The notes under the pieces: model-generated
What the model was told of the DNA's origin: nothing
Databases searched by the model: none
What the model saw: only the letters and a program-made list of their open reading frames with translations
Source of the DNA: JBMNKL01 sp050261495
GTDB taxonomy: Bacteria > Bacillota > Clostridia > Acetivibrionales > DTU013
NCBI GenBank assembly: GCA_050261495.1
Contig: JBLNDI010000046.1
Span: 1 to 48,054, forward strand
Direction: 5' to 3'
Length of the DNA: 48,054 nucleotides
Part shown: positions 7,606 through 17,107 of the stretch, one piece after another
Numbering within the stretch: the first letter of the stretch is position 1
Layout: every line of letters starts with the position of its first letter
Made by a program: the position numbers and the translations under genes

Positions 7606-10151
7606 GATAGTCCACCCCCCATTTTAAAGCTATAGCCATTTACCGTTACACCATCGACCGATACCGGTGTACGGTTATAATTAACAATAATATAGACATT
7701 ATTTTCAAAAACTGTCTTATAAACACCATCGGCAATTTTCCTGTGGTCAATTATACCCTGGTTTTCAACATGTCTCAGCGCGCCGTTAACTTCATGGTAT
7801 ATCTCCTGGGCCAAGTCAATCCAATGGTTGTAATATACCGAGTACAAATAATCATATTCCGTGTCCTTCACCTTGTCATTCGACTCATAAATCCATGCAA
7901 AAAAAACATTGGATCCGTATTCCAGGCATTTTAACACATACTGCCGGTGATTTACATAAGCAGACAGGTTATACGGCGTTCCCGTGTATTCAATAAATCC
8001 CCTGATTACCATTTGGTAAAATGGAACAGACTCATCTTCGAGTTTAAAATTGCTGCACGACAAAGGCGCATTTGTGATTTCCGTCAAAAAGCGCCATGCA
8101 TATGCATTCCCGCCGTCGGCCATAACGTTCTGAGTTTTCTGCCGGATTTTCTCCAAAGCCTGAACAGAAACGGATTCAGACTCCGTCCGGTCGATCATCC
8201 TGTTTTTCCGGTAATCGCTGTTCAATTGGTCGGCAAGGTCTCTTAAAGATATACTGGTTATCGAAAGATCCTCCAAACCTTCCAGCATCGATTCCGTGTA
8301 CCGCGCCAGCACTCTCGGGGATAAGAGATAGGCCGGAATGCGTTCCCGGTCACGGCGGTTCATCGCCTGATCTACCGGGTATATGGTCACGGGGGCTCCT
8401 GTTATTCTTCTTACGGCTTCATTGGATTCGCTGAATCCTGAAGTGTTCTTGAAGCTTAATAAAGCAACATCCGGATAGAAAGATACGTTTTCTTTGCGAG
8501 CATAAGCAATGAATCCGGCTAATCCCCCGGTCCCGCCTATGGCGCCGTCAACCGAAATTGATTTGGGCGCCTTGTGGTCATAGCCTCCGTTGAACCAACC
8601 GGTATACTTCAGTTTTATATTATTGACATTCCGGCGTTTCAACTGCGAAATGATAAATTTTGCTTCTTCCAGTGTCGTTAATGGTTCAAGAGCTTGGTAG
8701 GGCACGCCAAGAAAATGTTTCCGCTTTGATATGCTGCCGATCAGCTGCAGGTAAAAAGCCGTATCTTCCGCTGCCTGGTTCTTATTATTCTTTGACAGCA
8801 TGTTGTTTTCCACCAGGTACTTCCGGTAATACCTGGCCATCCCCTGATATGAAGCATCTTCCCCTCCCAGAAAGACATAGCGTATCACAAAATCCGTCTT
8901 CACAGGCCTTTCCTGGAACTTTGACAATGACCACTTTTGCTCCGGTGCATTTAATGTAACGTCATCCTTGTTTACCACGTAAAAGCTTGGATAAACGCAG
9001 TTATAACTGTTGGTCCTGCCGCTGACGTCAGCATTTATCGAAGCGGTCGAAGCCCCTTGTTCAATAATCCCCAGGAATGCGCTGTTTTCTTTAATTATCC
9101 CAAAAACCGGCATTCTCACCGTTTGGTCTCCCTTTAGAAAGTCTGTCCTGTCAATTGTCTGATCATTTCCGTAAACATCCTGTTTATAGGAGGGATACTC
9201 CGATTTGCCGTTATTAAAATGAATCAGCGCGCCCGAACCGTCCGGAACGAAAATCGAGCCCCGTTCATCCACACTGCCTGCGCCAAAAAAGTTCAGGACG
9301 GTTATATAGTTTACCGGGTATTCTTCAGGGAACCGGATGCCAGATACGGGAACCCTGACAACAAGACTATCCCCGTCCAGCACATATTCGATGGATAAAC
9401 GGAAGAGGCGCGGGATTGGCTTTTCCTGGTCCAGGTTGTTTTCCGCAATATCGTGGGCCAGGTCTTCCGTCGTATATCCGGCTGCTTCAAAGGCTTCAAG
9501 CGCCCGCTTCAGCTGCAGGCCTTTCAGTCCGTCGTTCCTTTTATAAAGTCCTGTTTCCTTGTCTTCCCGATAAGCAATAGATAATGCCTTTTTCTGAGCT
9601 TTGTTTACTTTGCTTAATAAACGCTGCTCAAAACGTTTCTTGCTGATCATCTTAGGCATATCATCTATAGTTTTTTCAACCGTACCTAACAAGTAAGATA
9701 CGCTTACGCCGCCCGGCAGGGTCCTGAAGGCCAGCTGCTTGTAAGCCGCGCTGTCGGTACAAGTGTTTACGGAACTGATCTGTCCATATATATTGTAGAA
9801 GAACAATGCCGCCTGTGCGGACAACAAATCCTTATTTACTCCGGAAGCAATCGGATCCGAATCACGTTCCGCCGGATTGCTTCTGAATATCTCGTTATCT
9901 GCCTTGTTAATCACGGCGATTTCCCCGGTTTGCTCATTAATAAATAATTTCAGTTTCTCATTCTCCGCGACGCCCTTCATGCCGGGTAGACGCGAATCGG
10001 TAAAGGATGCCGTCATATTTTCTCCTTCCGGCAAAACAAACTTGGTTTGTTGATCATCGCCGGCCGCTTTATTTGCAGGGCCTGAGCATCCCGCAACCAG
10101 CAATGCATGTATCAGGATCACACAGAACAGGGTTGTCCGTGAAATTTTCAT
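7602..10151 (-). CDS. DUF5696-family surface lipoprotein, possible cryptic glycosidase
   Basis: An 849-residue exported lipoprotein: signal peptide with lipobox LLVAGC (Cys22). I recognise it as DUF5696, a family with no established function that occurs in sugar-transport loci of Firmicutes. The N-terminal half looks all-beta (strand-rich, with KLFINEQTGEIAVINK). The middle has the alternating pattern of a TIM barrel, for example NVSFYPDVALLSF and SLRDLADQL. The C-terminal segment (NNVYIIVNYNRTPVSVDG) resembles the small beta domain that ends many glycosidases. A glycoside hydrolase role is inference only. The start is the ATG at 10151 with GTGAGG nine bases upstream, chosen over upstream codons because it gives the intact signal peptide. 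Confidence 0.8.
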   Translation of the reverse strand: MKISRTTLFCVILIHALLVAGCSGPANKAAGDDQQTKFVLPEGENMTASFTDSRLPGMKGVAENEKLKLFINEQTGEIAVINKADNEIFRSNPAERDSDPIASGVNKDLLSAQAALFFYNIYGQISSVNTCTDSAAYKQLAFRTLPGGVSVSYLLGTVEKTIDDMPKMISKKRFEQRLLSKVNKAQKKALSIAYREDKETGLYKRNDGLKGLQLKRALEAFEAAGYTTEDLAHDIAENNLDQEKPIPRLFRLSIEYVLDGDSLVVRVPVSGIRFPEEYPVNYITVLNFFGAGSVDERGSIFVPDGSGALIHFNNGKSEYPSYKQDVYGNDQTIDRTDFLKGDQTVRMPVFGIIKENSAFLGIIEQGASTASINADVSGRTNSYNCVYPSFYVVNKDDVTLNAPEQKWSLSKFQERPVKTDFVIRYVFLGGEDASYQGMARYYRKYLVENNMLSKNNKNQAAEDTAFYLQLIGSISKRKHFLGVPYQALEPLTTLEEAKFIISQLKRRNVNNIKLKYTGWFNGGYDHKAPKSISVDGAIGGTGGLAGFIAYARKENVSFYPDVALLSFKNTSGFSESNEAVRRITGAPVTIYPVDQAMNRRDRERIPAYLLSPRVLARYTESMLEGLEDLSITSISLRDLADQLNSDYRKNRMIDRTESESVSVQALEKIRQKTQNVMADGGNAYAWRFLTEITNAPLSCSNFKLEDESVPFYQMVIRGFIEYTGTPYNLSAYVNHRQYVLKCLEYGSNVFFAWIYESNDKVKDTEYDYLYSVYYNHWIDLAQEIYHEVNGALRHVENQGIIDHRKIADGVYKTVFENNVYIIVNYNRTPVSVDGVTVNGYSFKMGGGLS

Positions 10152-10170
10152 CTTAATATCCTCACCTTTC

Positions 10171-10797
10171 CTATCTGCGAAAAACCAGCTCTTTATAAAT
10201 AGTCGTAACAAACGCCAGTATCTGCTGGATCAAGCTGAAAAACAGCAGGCATAAAAACGCAATAAAGCCTATAGCCGCCACGGTTAATATCATGGTTCCA
10301 ACCGTTTTTGAAGGCGTAAACTGGTGCACCGTCATGTTGCCGACAAATAGCAGGAACAAGCACCACAAAGCCGCAATGCTTTGCGAAAAATAATAGAAAG
10401 CGGTTTCTTCCATGGAAATGTAATTGCTTAGCCATATCCATGGCAAATTGATCAAAACCATGGGAATTAGCGCAAAACAAGTAGATATGAATATTTCGGA
10501 AAATTTCCCCTCTCCGTCCATTAATGTTGTCAGTGACCAATTCGCTATGCACCAAAACAAAACAGGCGCCACAACATATAAAATCTCCTTGATGCTGTCC
10601 AACTCGTCAGGATCCGTATAATTGACCAGAAAACCGCTGTACTGGCTTTGCAGGATCATCTCAAGCGACAACAGCGCCAAAATGCCGAATGAAATCCGAA
10701 TATTAACTTTTTTATCACGTTCGTATTTCAGTTCCCAGTATCCGTTAAACGGATGAAAAATCAGGTAGAGCGGGAATTTTAGAACATCAATGCTCAA
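10171..10797 (-). CDS. YIP1-family integral membrane protein
   Basis: A 208-residue protein with about five hydrophobic helices. Its N-terminus (LYLIFHPFNGYWELKYERDKKVNIRISFGIL) matches the bacterial YIP1 domain (PF04893) found next to DUF5696 genes. Eukaryotic Yip1 proteins act in vesicle traffic, but the bacterial role is unknown. It probably anchors or assembles the neighbouring NHL/TPR and DUF5696 proteins. The start is TTG at 10797, overlapping the previous stop as TTGA, with AAGGGGG nine bases upstream. It is likely translationally coupled to the NHL gene. Confidence 0.8.
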   Translation of the reverse strand: MSIDVLKFPLYLIFHPFNGYWELKYERDKKVNIRISFGILALLSLEMILQSQYSGFLVNYTDPDELDSIKEILYVVAPVLFWCIANWSLTTLMDGEGKFSEIFISTCFALIPMVLINLPWIWLSNYISMEETAFYYFSQSIAALWCLFLLFVGNMTVHQFTPSKTVGTMILTVAAIGFIAFLCLLFFSLIQQILAFVTTIYKELVFRR

Positions 10798-12254
10798 TAG
10801 GAAAAACCCCCTTTTCTCCGTTTCCGGGTCCTCCCTGCAAATACTCTCAAAAGGAGAATGCCAAGGACCAAAACCGCAAAACCGGTCATCACCTTAGGAA
10901 AATAATCCCTCATCACTTCCCTGCGGTAAAGGAGAAACGCTTTTGAATAGTTCTTACGGTCCATACCTTCCCTGAAAAAATCCGCAGCTTCTTTATATTT
11001 GTTTTGCCTGAGGAGAGACTTGCCGATTCCGCTGTAAGCATATTCGAAATTCGCATTTAAATTGGCTGTTTTGGCAAATAATTCGAAAGCCTTCTCCTCT
11101 TCGCCCCGGTAGTAGCTCCTGACCGCTTCGTTCAGCGTTCTGCCATATTCGGTTGGCTCGAATACCGTAATCTCGCCGAATGCCTTATCAAGAACAAGAA
11201 AATTGTCGCCCAGGCGCTCAATTGCCTTCGGCATATTGAATTCACCAAGCCTGTTGCCCAGCCCGCCGAAAATATACAACAAATAACCATCGCTGTTATA
11301 AGTAAAGATACGCCCTCTTTTTGAATCAAGGACCGAGTAGATCTCGCAGTCCGCAACATCTATGTCCACCAGTCTCGACGGTCCGTCAACGACAGTGTAT
11401 CGTATATCACCGCACGGCTTGATATATCCGTCTCTCCGTAAAATGTCGGTCCCCTGCGCGTTTAGTTTTTTTATGTTGTCGCCGTATTGGTCGGCATTTG
11501 TTGCATAGATGAACCCGTCCTGGTCAATGTCCAAATTCGTAAACTCGGTAGGCGTAAACTGGACCATCTGGCTGCGCTGTTCCCTGGTAGCCACGAGCTT
11601 CCAGAAGTATTCGACCGGATCGACGTATACCCTGTTGGCGCCTATAAAAGTTGTAAATGTTCCGTCTGCGTTAAATTCCATGAACCCGTCGAATACCCCT
11701 ATGGACATAACATAAACTCTTTTCGCCTTATCCACCACGACCCTGGCCGGCCTGAATACAAATGTTTCATGAAGCATCTCGGACTCGGGGGATTCAATGA
11801 TATTAATCAGGTTAAAATTGTTATCAAGATGAACAACCCGCCCGTTATCCGTATCCGCGACATAGACATGCTTATCTTCCGTCACATAGAGTCCCTGGGG
11901 ATTGAGAAAGCAGTCGGTTTTTCCGTCATGTTCAAACGAATCAACGACAGTTATCAGTTCAAAATTCGAATCCGTTATTATAATGCGGTTGTTTCCGGAG
12001 TCCATGATATAGACTTGCTGATCCCCGGATACATGAATGTCGCTGGGTTCTTTCAGCGGACCTGTTCCCAGCTTCTCACCGTCCAGCAGTGTCGTCGCAA
12101 GGTAAGCCGCAGGCGAAGCGACGGTATCGCCCCAATATGAGTAATTATAAGAGGGATCTTCCGCATGCGCGCAGTTAGATCCCGCCAAAGAATAAAGAAT
12201 CAGCCATAGTACTATAAGAACAAAAGCCCTGGCTTTTTTCGTACTCCTGGTCAT
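10794..12254 (-). CDS. Exported NHL-repeat/TPR protein with C-terminal membrane anchor
   Basis: A 486-residue protein. A signal peptide (cleavage probably after AHA, about residue 31) is followed by a beta-propeller of NHL-type repeats, visible as recurring PSDIHVSGDQQVYIMDSGNNRI, PQGLYVTEDKHVYVADTDNGRV and ARVVVDKAKRVYV segments. Residues about 375-445 hold tetratricopeptide-like helices (ALELFAKTA-type and YAYSGIGKSLLRQNKYKEAADFF). A single hydrophobic helix near 455-472 is followed by RTRKRRKGG, so the propeller and TPR face outward. Propeller plus TPR suggests a scaffold for a surface complex. The ligand and partners are unknown. Confidence 0.82.
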   Translation of the reverse strand: MTRSTKKARAFVLIVLWLILYSLAGSNCAHAEDPSYNYSYWGDTVASPAAYLATTLLDGEKLGTGPLKEPSDIHVSGDQQVYIMDSGNNRIIITDSNFELITVVDSFEHDGKTDCFLNPQGLYVTEDKHVYVADTDNGRVVHLDNNFNLINIIESPESEMLHETFVFRPARVVVDKAKRVYVMSIGVFDGFMEFNADGTFTTFIGANRVYVDPVEYFWKLVATREQRSQMVQFTPTEFTNLDIDQDGFIYATNADQYGDNIKKLNAQGTDILRRDGYIKPCGDIRYTVVDGPSRLVDIDVADCEIYSVLDSKRGRIFTYNSDGYLLYIFGGLGNRLGEFNMPKAIERLGDNFLVLDKAFGEITVFEPTEYGRTLNEAVRSYYRGEEEKAFELFAKTANLNANFEYAYSGIGKSLLRQNKYKEAADFFREGMDRKNYSKAFLLYRREVMRDYFPKVMTGFAVLVLGILLLRVFAGRTRKRRKGGFSY

Positions 12255-12268
12255 AGCGCGGCATCCCC

Positions 12269-13147
12269 CTAATCTTTTATTCCTGAGGTTGTCATTGTTT
12301 GAATGACGCTGCCCTGCGAGATTACAAAAATAGTAATTGGAACAACCATGAGCACCACGGCGACGGCTGCTCCTACACCCGCTCTTGCAATCCCTCCCTG
12401 AATAATTTGCCCCAATGCGTAATTAAGTGTCTTCAAGTTTTCGCTATAAATAAAGCTGCCGCCGGTTGATCCCCAGAGACCCGGAAACTGCAGCACCAAA
12501 AGCGTCAGCCAGGCAGGCTTGACATTGGGCATGACAATGTTCCAGAATATCTTGTACTCGTTCATTCCGTCAATTTTAGCGGCTTCCAGTAAAGAAACGG
12601 GGATCTGTTCCATGAACTGTTTCATAAGGAATAAACCGAGCGGATATCCCCATGCGGGAATTATTATGGAAGCATGCGTATTGATCCATCCAAGCCGTGA
12701 CATTATCATGTAATTCGGCACAAAAGTCACATGCGGCGAAAACATCAATGAAAGAACAATGATCGAGAATAATGCTTTAGATCCCGGGAACTTGTATTTC
12801 GCCAGCGGATACGCCGCCGCAGAAGCCAGCAATATATGGCCGACCGTCCCGATAATTGTGATAAAAACCGTATTTGACAAATACCTGGTGAACGGCACCC
12901 ATGAATTGCCCAACAAGTTTACCAGGAGAAAAAAGTTGTTCGTCGTGGGATTTTTCACAAAAAAGCGCGGCGGAAACATGTATAACTCATCAAGCGGCTT
13001 GAAAGCGTTATTAATGGTATAAATCAAAGGCAGAGCCATGAATGCGCCTACCAGCCCCAGGAACATGAACAGCAATAAAGTGACGGCAAATGAGCGATTA
13101 AGCTTTTTTGGCGCCCGGAAGACTCGGATAGCTTTCGCTGCCAACAT
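12269..13147 (-). CDS. Carbohydrate ABC transporter permease (MalG type)
   Basis: A 292-residue CUT1 permease with six membrane segments and the EAA loop IPVSLLEAAKIDGMNEYKIF. The start is the ATG at 13147 in a TGATG overlap with the stop of the partner permease, with GTAGG at good spacing. The GTG one codon upstream is the alternative. It belongs with the permease at 13147-14103 and probably with the fused binding protein at 14121-17015. Confidence 0.9.
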   Translation of the reverse strand: MLAAKAIRVFRAPKKLNRSFAVTLLLFMFLGLVGAFMALPLIYTINNAFKPLDELYMFPPRFFVKNPTTNNFFLLVNLLGNSWVPFTRYLSNTVFITIIGTVGHILLASAAAYPLAKYKFPGSKALFSIIVLSLMFSPHVTFVPNYMIMSRLGWINTHASIIIPAWGYPLGLFLMKQFMEQIPVSLLEAAKIDGMNEYKIFWNIVMPNVKPAWLTLLVLQFPGLWGSTGGSFIYSENLKTLNYALGQIIQGGIARAGVGAAVAVVLMVVPITIFVISQGSVIQTMTTSGIKD

Positions 13148-14103
13148 CACACACCTACCTTTCGCAATAATTTCTGTATGACGATATTCGTACCGACCAT
13201 CAATGAGAAAAGAACCGTCGCAATCGCGGACGCATATCCCATTTCAAAGCGGATGGTCCCGTAATCCATCAAATGGGTTACTACCGTGTGAGCCGCGTAA
13301 TTGACACTTGGGAATCCCGCCAATTCTATCGAAATCTCCGCAGCCGCAAAGGAAGCGGTAATCTGCATGACAGCTCCAAACAACAATTGCGGCCGCATTG
13401 AAGGCAAAGTGATATACCAAAGTTCCTGCCACCTGTTCCTGATGCCGTCCACCGAAGCAGCTTCTACCAGGGATTTGTCAACCGTTTGCAGGCCGGCTAT
13501 AAATGCAAGAAAACTAGTTCCGAGGCTCATCCATAGCTGTACTACAATAATTACGGCCAGGATATACTTTTCATCCAGCAGCCATTGAACCGGCTCCAGT
13601 ATGAACCCCGTTCCCAGCAGAAAACCGTTCAGGAACCCGTACCTGTCTCCCGAGAACACAATCCTCCATATGACATAAACATTCCCGGATATCGAAGGCG
13701 CATAGAAAATCAAAGTCATCAACGCCCTGGCCTTCGGGGGCAGTTCGTTGATAATCCAGGCAAAAACAAAGCATGCTATATAGCTGACGGGTCCCGTAAT
13801 GATTGCGAAAAGCAATGTATTCTTCAGCGCAATCAAAAAGATATCATCGCCTAAAAGCAGCCTGGAATAGTTTTGCCACCCAATAAACCGAGGAAACTCC
13901 AGCATATTGAAGTAAGTGAAGCTGATGCCCAGAGAAATTGCCACCGGGATTGCGGTGAACAGGAAAAATATCAGCATATACGGGCTCATCAACACGTAAT
14001 AGTGGATGTTTTTGTGCAGTTCTTTCAAAACCGCAGCCCATATGGAAACCCTTCCTGCCCGAACCGGGCGCAATATCGTCCGCCTTGCGTTTTCTACCTG
14101 CAA
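13147..14103 (-). CDS. Sugar ABC transporter permease (MalF type)
   Basis: A 318-residue CUT1 permease: an N-terminal helix (YYVLMSPYMLIFFLFTAIPVAISLGISFTYF shows the segment), further membrane helices, and an EAA loop with VDKSLVEAASVDGIRNRWQEL. The start is TTG at 14103 preceded by GGGAGG eight bases upstream, 17 nt after the stop of the fused binding protein. It is the first gene of the first permease pair in the operon. Confidence 0.9.
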   Translation of the reverse strand: MQVENARRTILRPVRAGRVSIWAAVLKELHKNIHYYVLMSPYMLIFFLFTAIPVAISLGISFTYFNMLEFPRFIGWQNYSRLLLGDDIFLIALKNTLLFAIITGPVSYIACFVFAWIINELPPKARALMTLIFYAPSISGNVYVIWRIVFSGDRYGFLNGFLLGTGFILEPVQWLLDEKYILAVIIVVQLWMSLGTSFLAFIAGLQTVDKSLVEAASVDGIRNRWQELWYITLPSMRPQLLFGAVMQITASFAAAEISIELAGFPSVNYAAHTVVTHLMDYGTIRFEMGYASAIATVLFSLMVGTNIVIQKLLRKVGV

Positions 14104-14120
14104 TTGTTCCGCCTCCCTGC

Positions 14121-17015
14121 CTAATACGGTAAATTAAACTCCTGTCTCTTCAGCCTGATTTCATCGTTAATGTAAATAACATAGTCCAGCAGCGCTTCCC
14201 TGTAGTTTTCACCGCTATTCACAACTTTCCTGAAAGCATTATCCAGGTGCCTCCCGGTGAAATACCCTCCCGGGACTTGTGGAATGCCTTTAACCCATTT
14301 CCACTGCTCGCTTAATTTTTTATAAGTCTCCACAGGCCATGGCAATTCTTCCAGCGCTTCGACATTCGCCGTCGGATAGCGCGCGGATTCTCCCATCAGC
14401 GCCTCCATCTCCCGACCGTATCGGATTTGAGTTTCCTTGTCTGTCCACCATTTCATAAACTCCCATGCCGCTCCCGGGTTTTTTGCATTTTTCAGCATTA
14501 TTACAGCCGATGTGGAACTGGCCACGTCATGCCTTATTGAACCGTCCTGCCGCACTGTTCCCGGTACAATGGTGAAATCCCACAACCCTTTTATCTCAGG
14601 CGCAAAAACCACAAGCATGTTATAGGTTGTATAATTTGCAATACCTATTGGCATTTCTCCGGTACGGAACCGGTTTACAAAATCTGCCTGCAACGGGAAT
14701 TTATAATTCGTATAGAACCTAGACCACTCTCTGAACACTTCTATGGATATTACAGAATCAAGGGCGCTCCTTTTTTGATCCTCGGTATAGAACTCTCCTC
14801 CATTCTGGTAAAGCAGCATGGCAAACGTTGCATTCGGCACAAGGTTCGCATTGTTCAGCGTGGTCTCAAGCGGCAGGTAAAATTCCAGGTTATGTTTCTG
14901 CAATACCGGTATCATGTTATAAACGTCATCCCATGTCCTGGGAGGAGTCAGGCCCAACTCTTCCAGAACATCTTTCCTGTAGAAGAGAACAGGAAAGCTT
15001 TGTTGTTCCGGAAGCGCGTAAACTCCGCCGTTGAACCTGTAAGGCGTCAATGCGCTTTCACGGAACCGGGCGGCTACCTGCTCAAAATCCGGAAACTGTG
15101 ATAATTCTATGGCGGCATTTCTCATGGCATAATTGACCGGTACATCCTCACCGACCTGCATGGCAATGTCAGGGCCTTCTCCCGCCAATGTAGCCGGCAG
15201 CAGGATATTGGGAGGTACAATCCTTAATCTCACGCCGATATTTGTATCCGGCGTGAAGACGTCGTCAATCATCGCTTTTAGTGTTTGCGCCTGATCCCTG
15301 CCTGTCGCAATCCATACCGTGATCACCTGCCCCTTGTCTGCAATATTTCCGATACTGTCATAGTCCTCGGTAAACGATGCAATATATGATCCGAGCTCAT
15401 GCCTGACGCCTTGCAGGAAGGATGCTTCCGCTTCCGGAAGATTGCAGCCGGGAGTTGATACAACAAGGTAATCGAGAGTCAGCGGCTGTTCCTTAACGCT
15501 GAGAATCCACGTTCCAAGCCCGCCGACGTTGACTTTAAACTCGTTGAGCCGTCGCGCGACAGTTTCAGGCCTTTCCGCCATATCCTTCAGCTGGATGACA
15601 ATGGAATGAAGCGGCGCTACCTTATCACTTTTTTCTCCTGTAACCTGCACAAGGTAATCGGCAACGGACTGGATTATTTCGGCCTGTTCCCTGAAAACCT
15701 CCGTCATGCCGGGAATCCGCTTCTCAAGCTGGTAATCCCGGAACGGGTCCGGGTTGACGGACGTGATCATAAGGATTTTCCGGTACATCTCATTGAGCTT
15801 TAGAATGCTTGATTGCATCGTCTGAATGAGCGGCGCTATTTCTCTCAGCGTGGCTGTCAGCCGTAAACGGTGGGTGCCTTTTTCCAGGTAGAAAAGGTAA
15901 GGCTCTTCATCTCCGAGTATATCCATTTGCCAATCGGGATCGTAATAAAACCGGATCCGTTTCATTTCCTGAAATGGATATCGACCGTCTATTGTCAGGC
16001 TCCGTGTTGCAAAAATTCCTCTCAGCTGATCCTGTTTCCGTTTCAGCGCCACCTGGTACAAGCCTGTCTCAGGCACTTCGATTTCCCATTCTATCCATTG
16101 GCCCGGAAGCCGCCAGTTGTAGCCTCCGATAGCATTCATTCTGATCTTGGAAACATGGTACGGAACAACTAAAGGACTTGACCTGTCCGATATTGCGTAC
16201 AAGGTCGGTGAAGATTTGCTTGCGGCGGCCTCTGCCTGTATTATCACGCACTGGTTCTCCACAGGTTTCAGCCCCGTCTCTTCGTAGATTTTTTTCATTT
16301 GATCATAGGTTTTTACTTCTTCATCCTGGCACAGCTCGATATAATCAATGGCCATGGGCTCTCTTAAAGCTGTAAGGGATATTGTATGAACTCCTTTATC
16401 AAAATAGAACAAATAAGGTTCTTCATTAAAATATTCACTGTCCTTGACCCATGCGGTTTCCCACCGGGGTTTTTCGATTTGCCGCGGACGCAGGTCATTG
16501 CCGCGGTCGTCCCTTATGAACCCTTCTTCCCGGTCGCCCCATATCCGTTCAAACAGCAACAGCTTTGCACCCGTAAAAGGCGTCTCGTCGTCGATTGACA
16601 GCGATCTTTCAATAGCCGAGCTTTTCCCCTCAACAGGATAGTAATGAACTTTCATGTTGTAAAGACCGGGTTCCTCTATCTCTGCCGTCCAGCTGATTGT
16701 ACCCGTTTCAGGGGTCAAAACCGCGGTTCCGTCCAAACCCATGTATTGTTTTGCTATTTCAAACTGTCCACCTGTTGCATCAACATACTCTTCGCCTTCT
16801 ATCCTGATGGTCCGGCCGGGCTTTACGGCGTCGGAGTGCATAGCGAGATATTGCTCGTAGCCGCTTTTATCATACAAATCTGTTTCCGCTTTGAAATCAG
16901 ACGCCGCATAGAATGATACGTCCGGCATTTGTTCCGAACGGAAGACAGACAATATCAACAGGATTAAAACCACAGCTGCCGGGACTATCAAAAAACGTTT
17001 CTTGCAGGAGTTCAT
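14121..17015 (-). CDS. Membrane-anchored solute-binding protein fused to two carbohydrate-binding-like modules
   Basis: At 964 residues this is about twice the size of a normal sugar-binding protein. The N-terminal hydrophobic segment (residues 8-25) has no lipobox cysteine, so it is probably an uncleaved anchor. Residues about 65-235 and 255-395 are two beta-sandwich modules that repeat the same pattern (PGLYNMKVHYYP / TGLYQVALKRK, then EEPYLFYFDKGVHTISLTA / EEPYLFYLEKGTHRLRLTA). Residues about 400-500 are helical, possibly coiled coil. Residues about 560-960 form an extracellular sugar-binding fold (FYRKDVLEELGLTPPRTWDDVYN, AAWEFMKWWTDKETQIRYG). The start is the ATG at 17015 behind GAGGTG. 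The modules may hold polymer at the surface while the binding domain loads the transporter. Confidence 0.85.
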   Translation of the reverse strand: MNSCKKRFLIVPAAVVLILLILSVFRSEQMPDVSFYAASDFKAETDLYDKSGYEQYLAMHSDAVKPGRTIRIEGEEYVDATGGQFEIAKQYMGLDGTAVLTPETGTISWTAEIEEPGLYNMKVHYYPVEGKSSAIERSLSIDDETPFTGAKLLLFERIWGDREEGFIRDDRGNDLRPRQIEKPRWETAWVKDSEYFNEEPYLFYFDKGVHTISLTALREPMAIDYIELCQDEEVKTYDQMKKIYEETGLKPVENQCVIIQAEAAASKSSPTLYAISDRSSPLVVPYHVSKIRMNAIGGYNWRLPGQWIEWEIEVPETGLYQVALKRKQDQLRGIFATRSLTIDGRYPFQEMKRIRFYYDPDWQMDILGDEEPYLFYLEKGTHRLRLTATLREIAPLIQTMQSSILKLNEMYRKILMITSVNPDPFRDYQLEKRIPGMTEVFREQAEIIQSVADYLVQVTGEKSDKVAPLHSIVIQLKDMAERPETVARRLNEFKVNVGGLGTWILSVKEQPLTLDYLVVSTPGCNLPEAEASFLQGVRHELGSYIASFTEDYDSIGNIADKGQVITVWIATGRDQAQTLKAMIDDVFTPDTNIGVRLRIVPPNILLPATLAGEGPDIAMQVGEDVPVNYAMRNAAIELSQFPDFEQVAARFRESALTPYRFNGGVYALPEQQSFPVLFYRKDVLEELGLTPPRTWDDVYNMIPVLQKHNLEFYLPLETTLNNANLVPNATFAMLLYQNGGEFYTEDQKRSALDSVISIEVFREWSRFYTNYKFPLQADFVNRFRTGEMPIGIANYTTYNMLVVFAPEIKGLWDFTIVPGTVRQDGSIRHDVASSTSAVIMLKNAKNPGAAWEFMKWWTDKETQIRYGREMEALMGESARYPTANVEALEELPWPVETYKKLSEQWKWVKGIPQVPGGYFTGRHLDNAFRKVVNSGENYREALLDYVIYINDEIRLKRQEFNLPY

Positions 17016-17051
17016 CTTTGCACCTCGTTACGGGAATCTCCTCTTTTTATG

Positions 17052-17089
17052 GAAGTCCCCATTCAGAGCAATATCCAAATGGGGACTTC
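17052..17089 (-). other. Intercistronic 12-bp hairpin after the binding-protein gene
   Basis: Perfect inverted repeat GAAGTCCCCATT / AATGGGGACTTC in the 92-nt gap between the two solute-binding genes. No T-run follows on the minus strand. It resembles the RNA-stabilising or partial-attenuation stem-loops found after highly expressed binding-protein cistrons. Confidence 0.7.
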
Positions 17090-17107
17090 ACTAAAAATGC
17101 AAGTATT

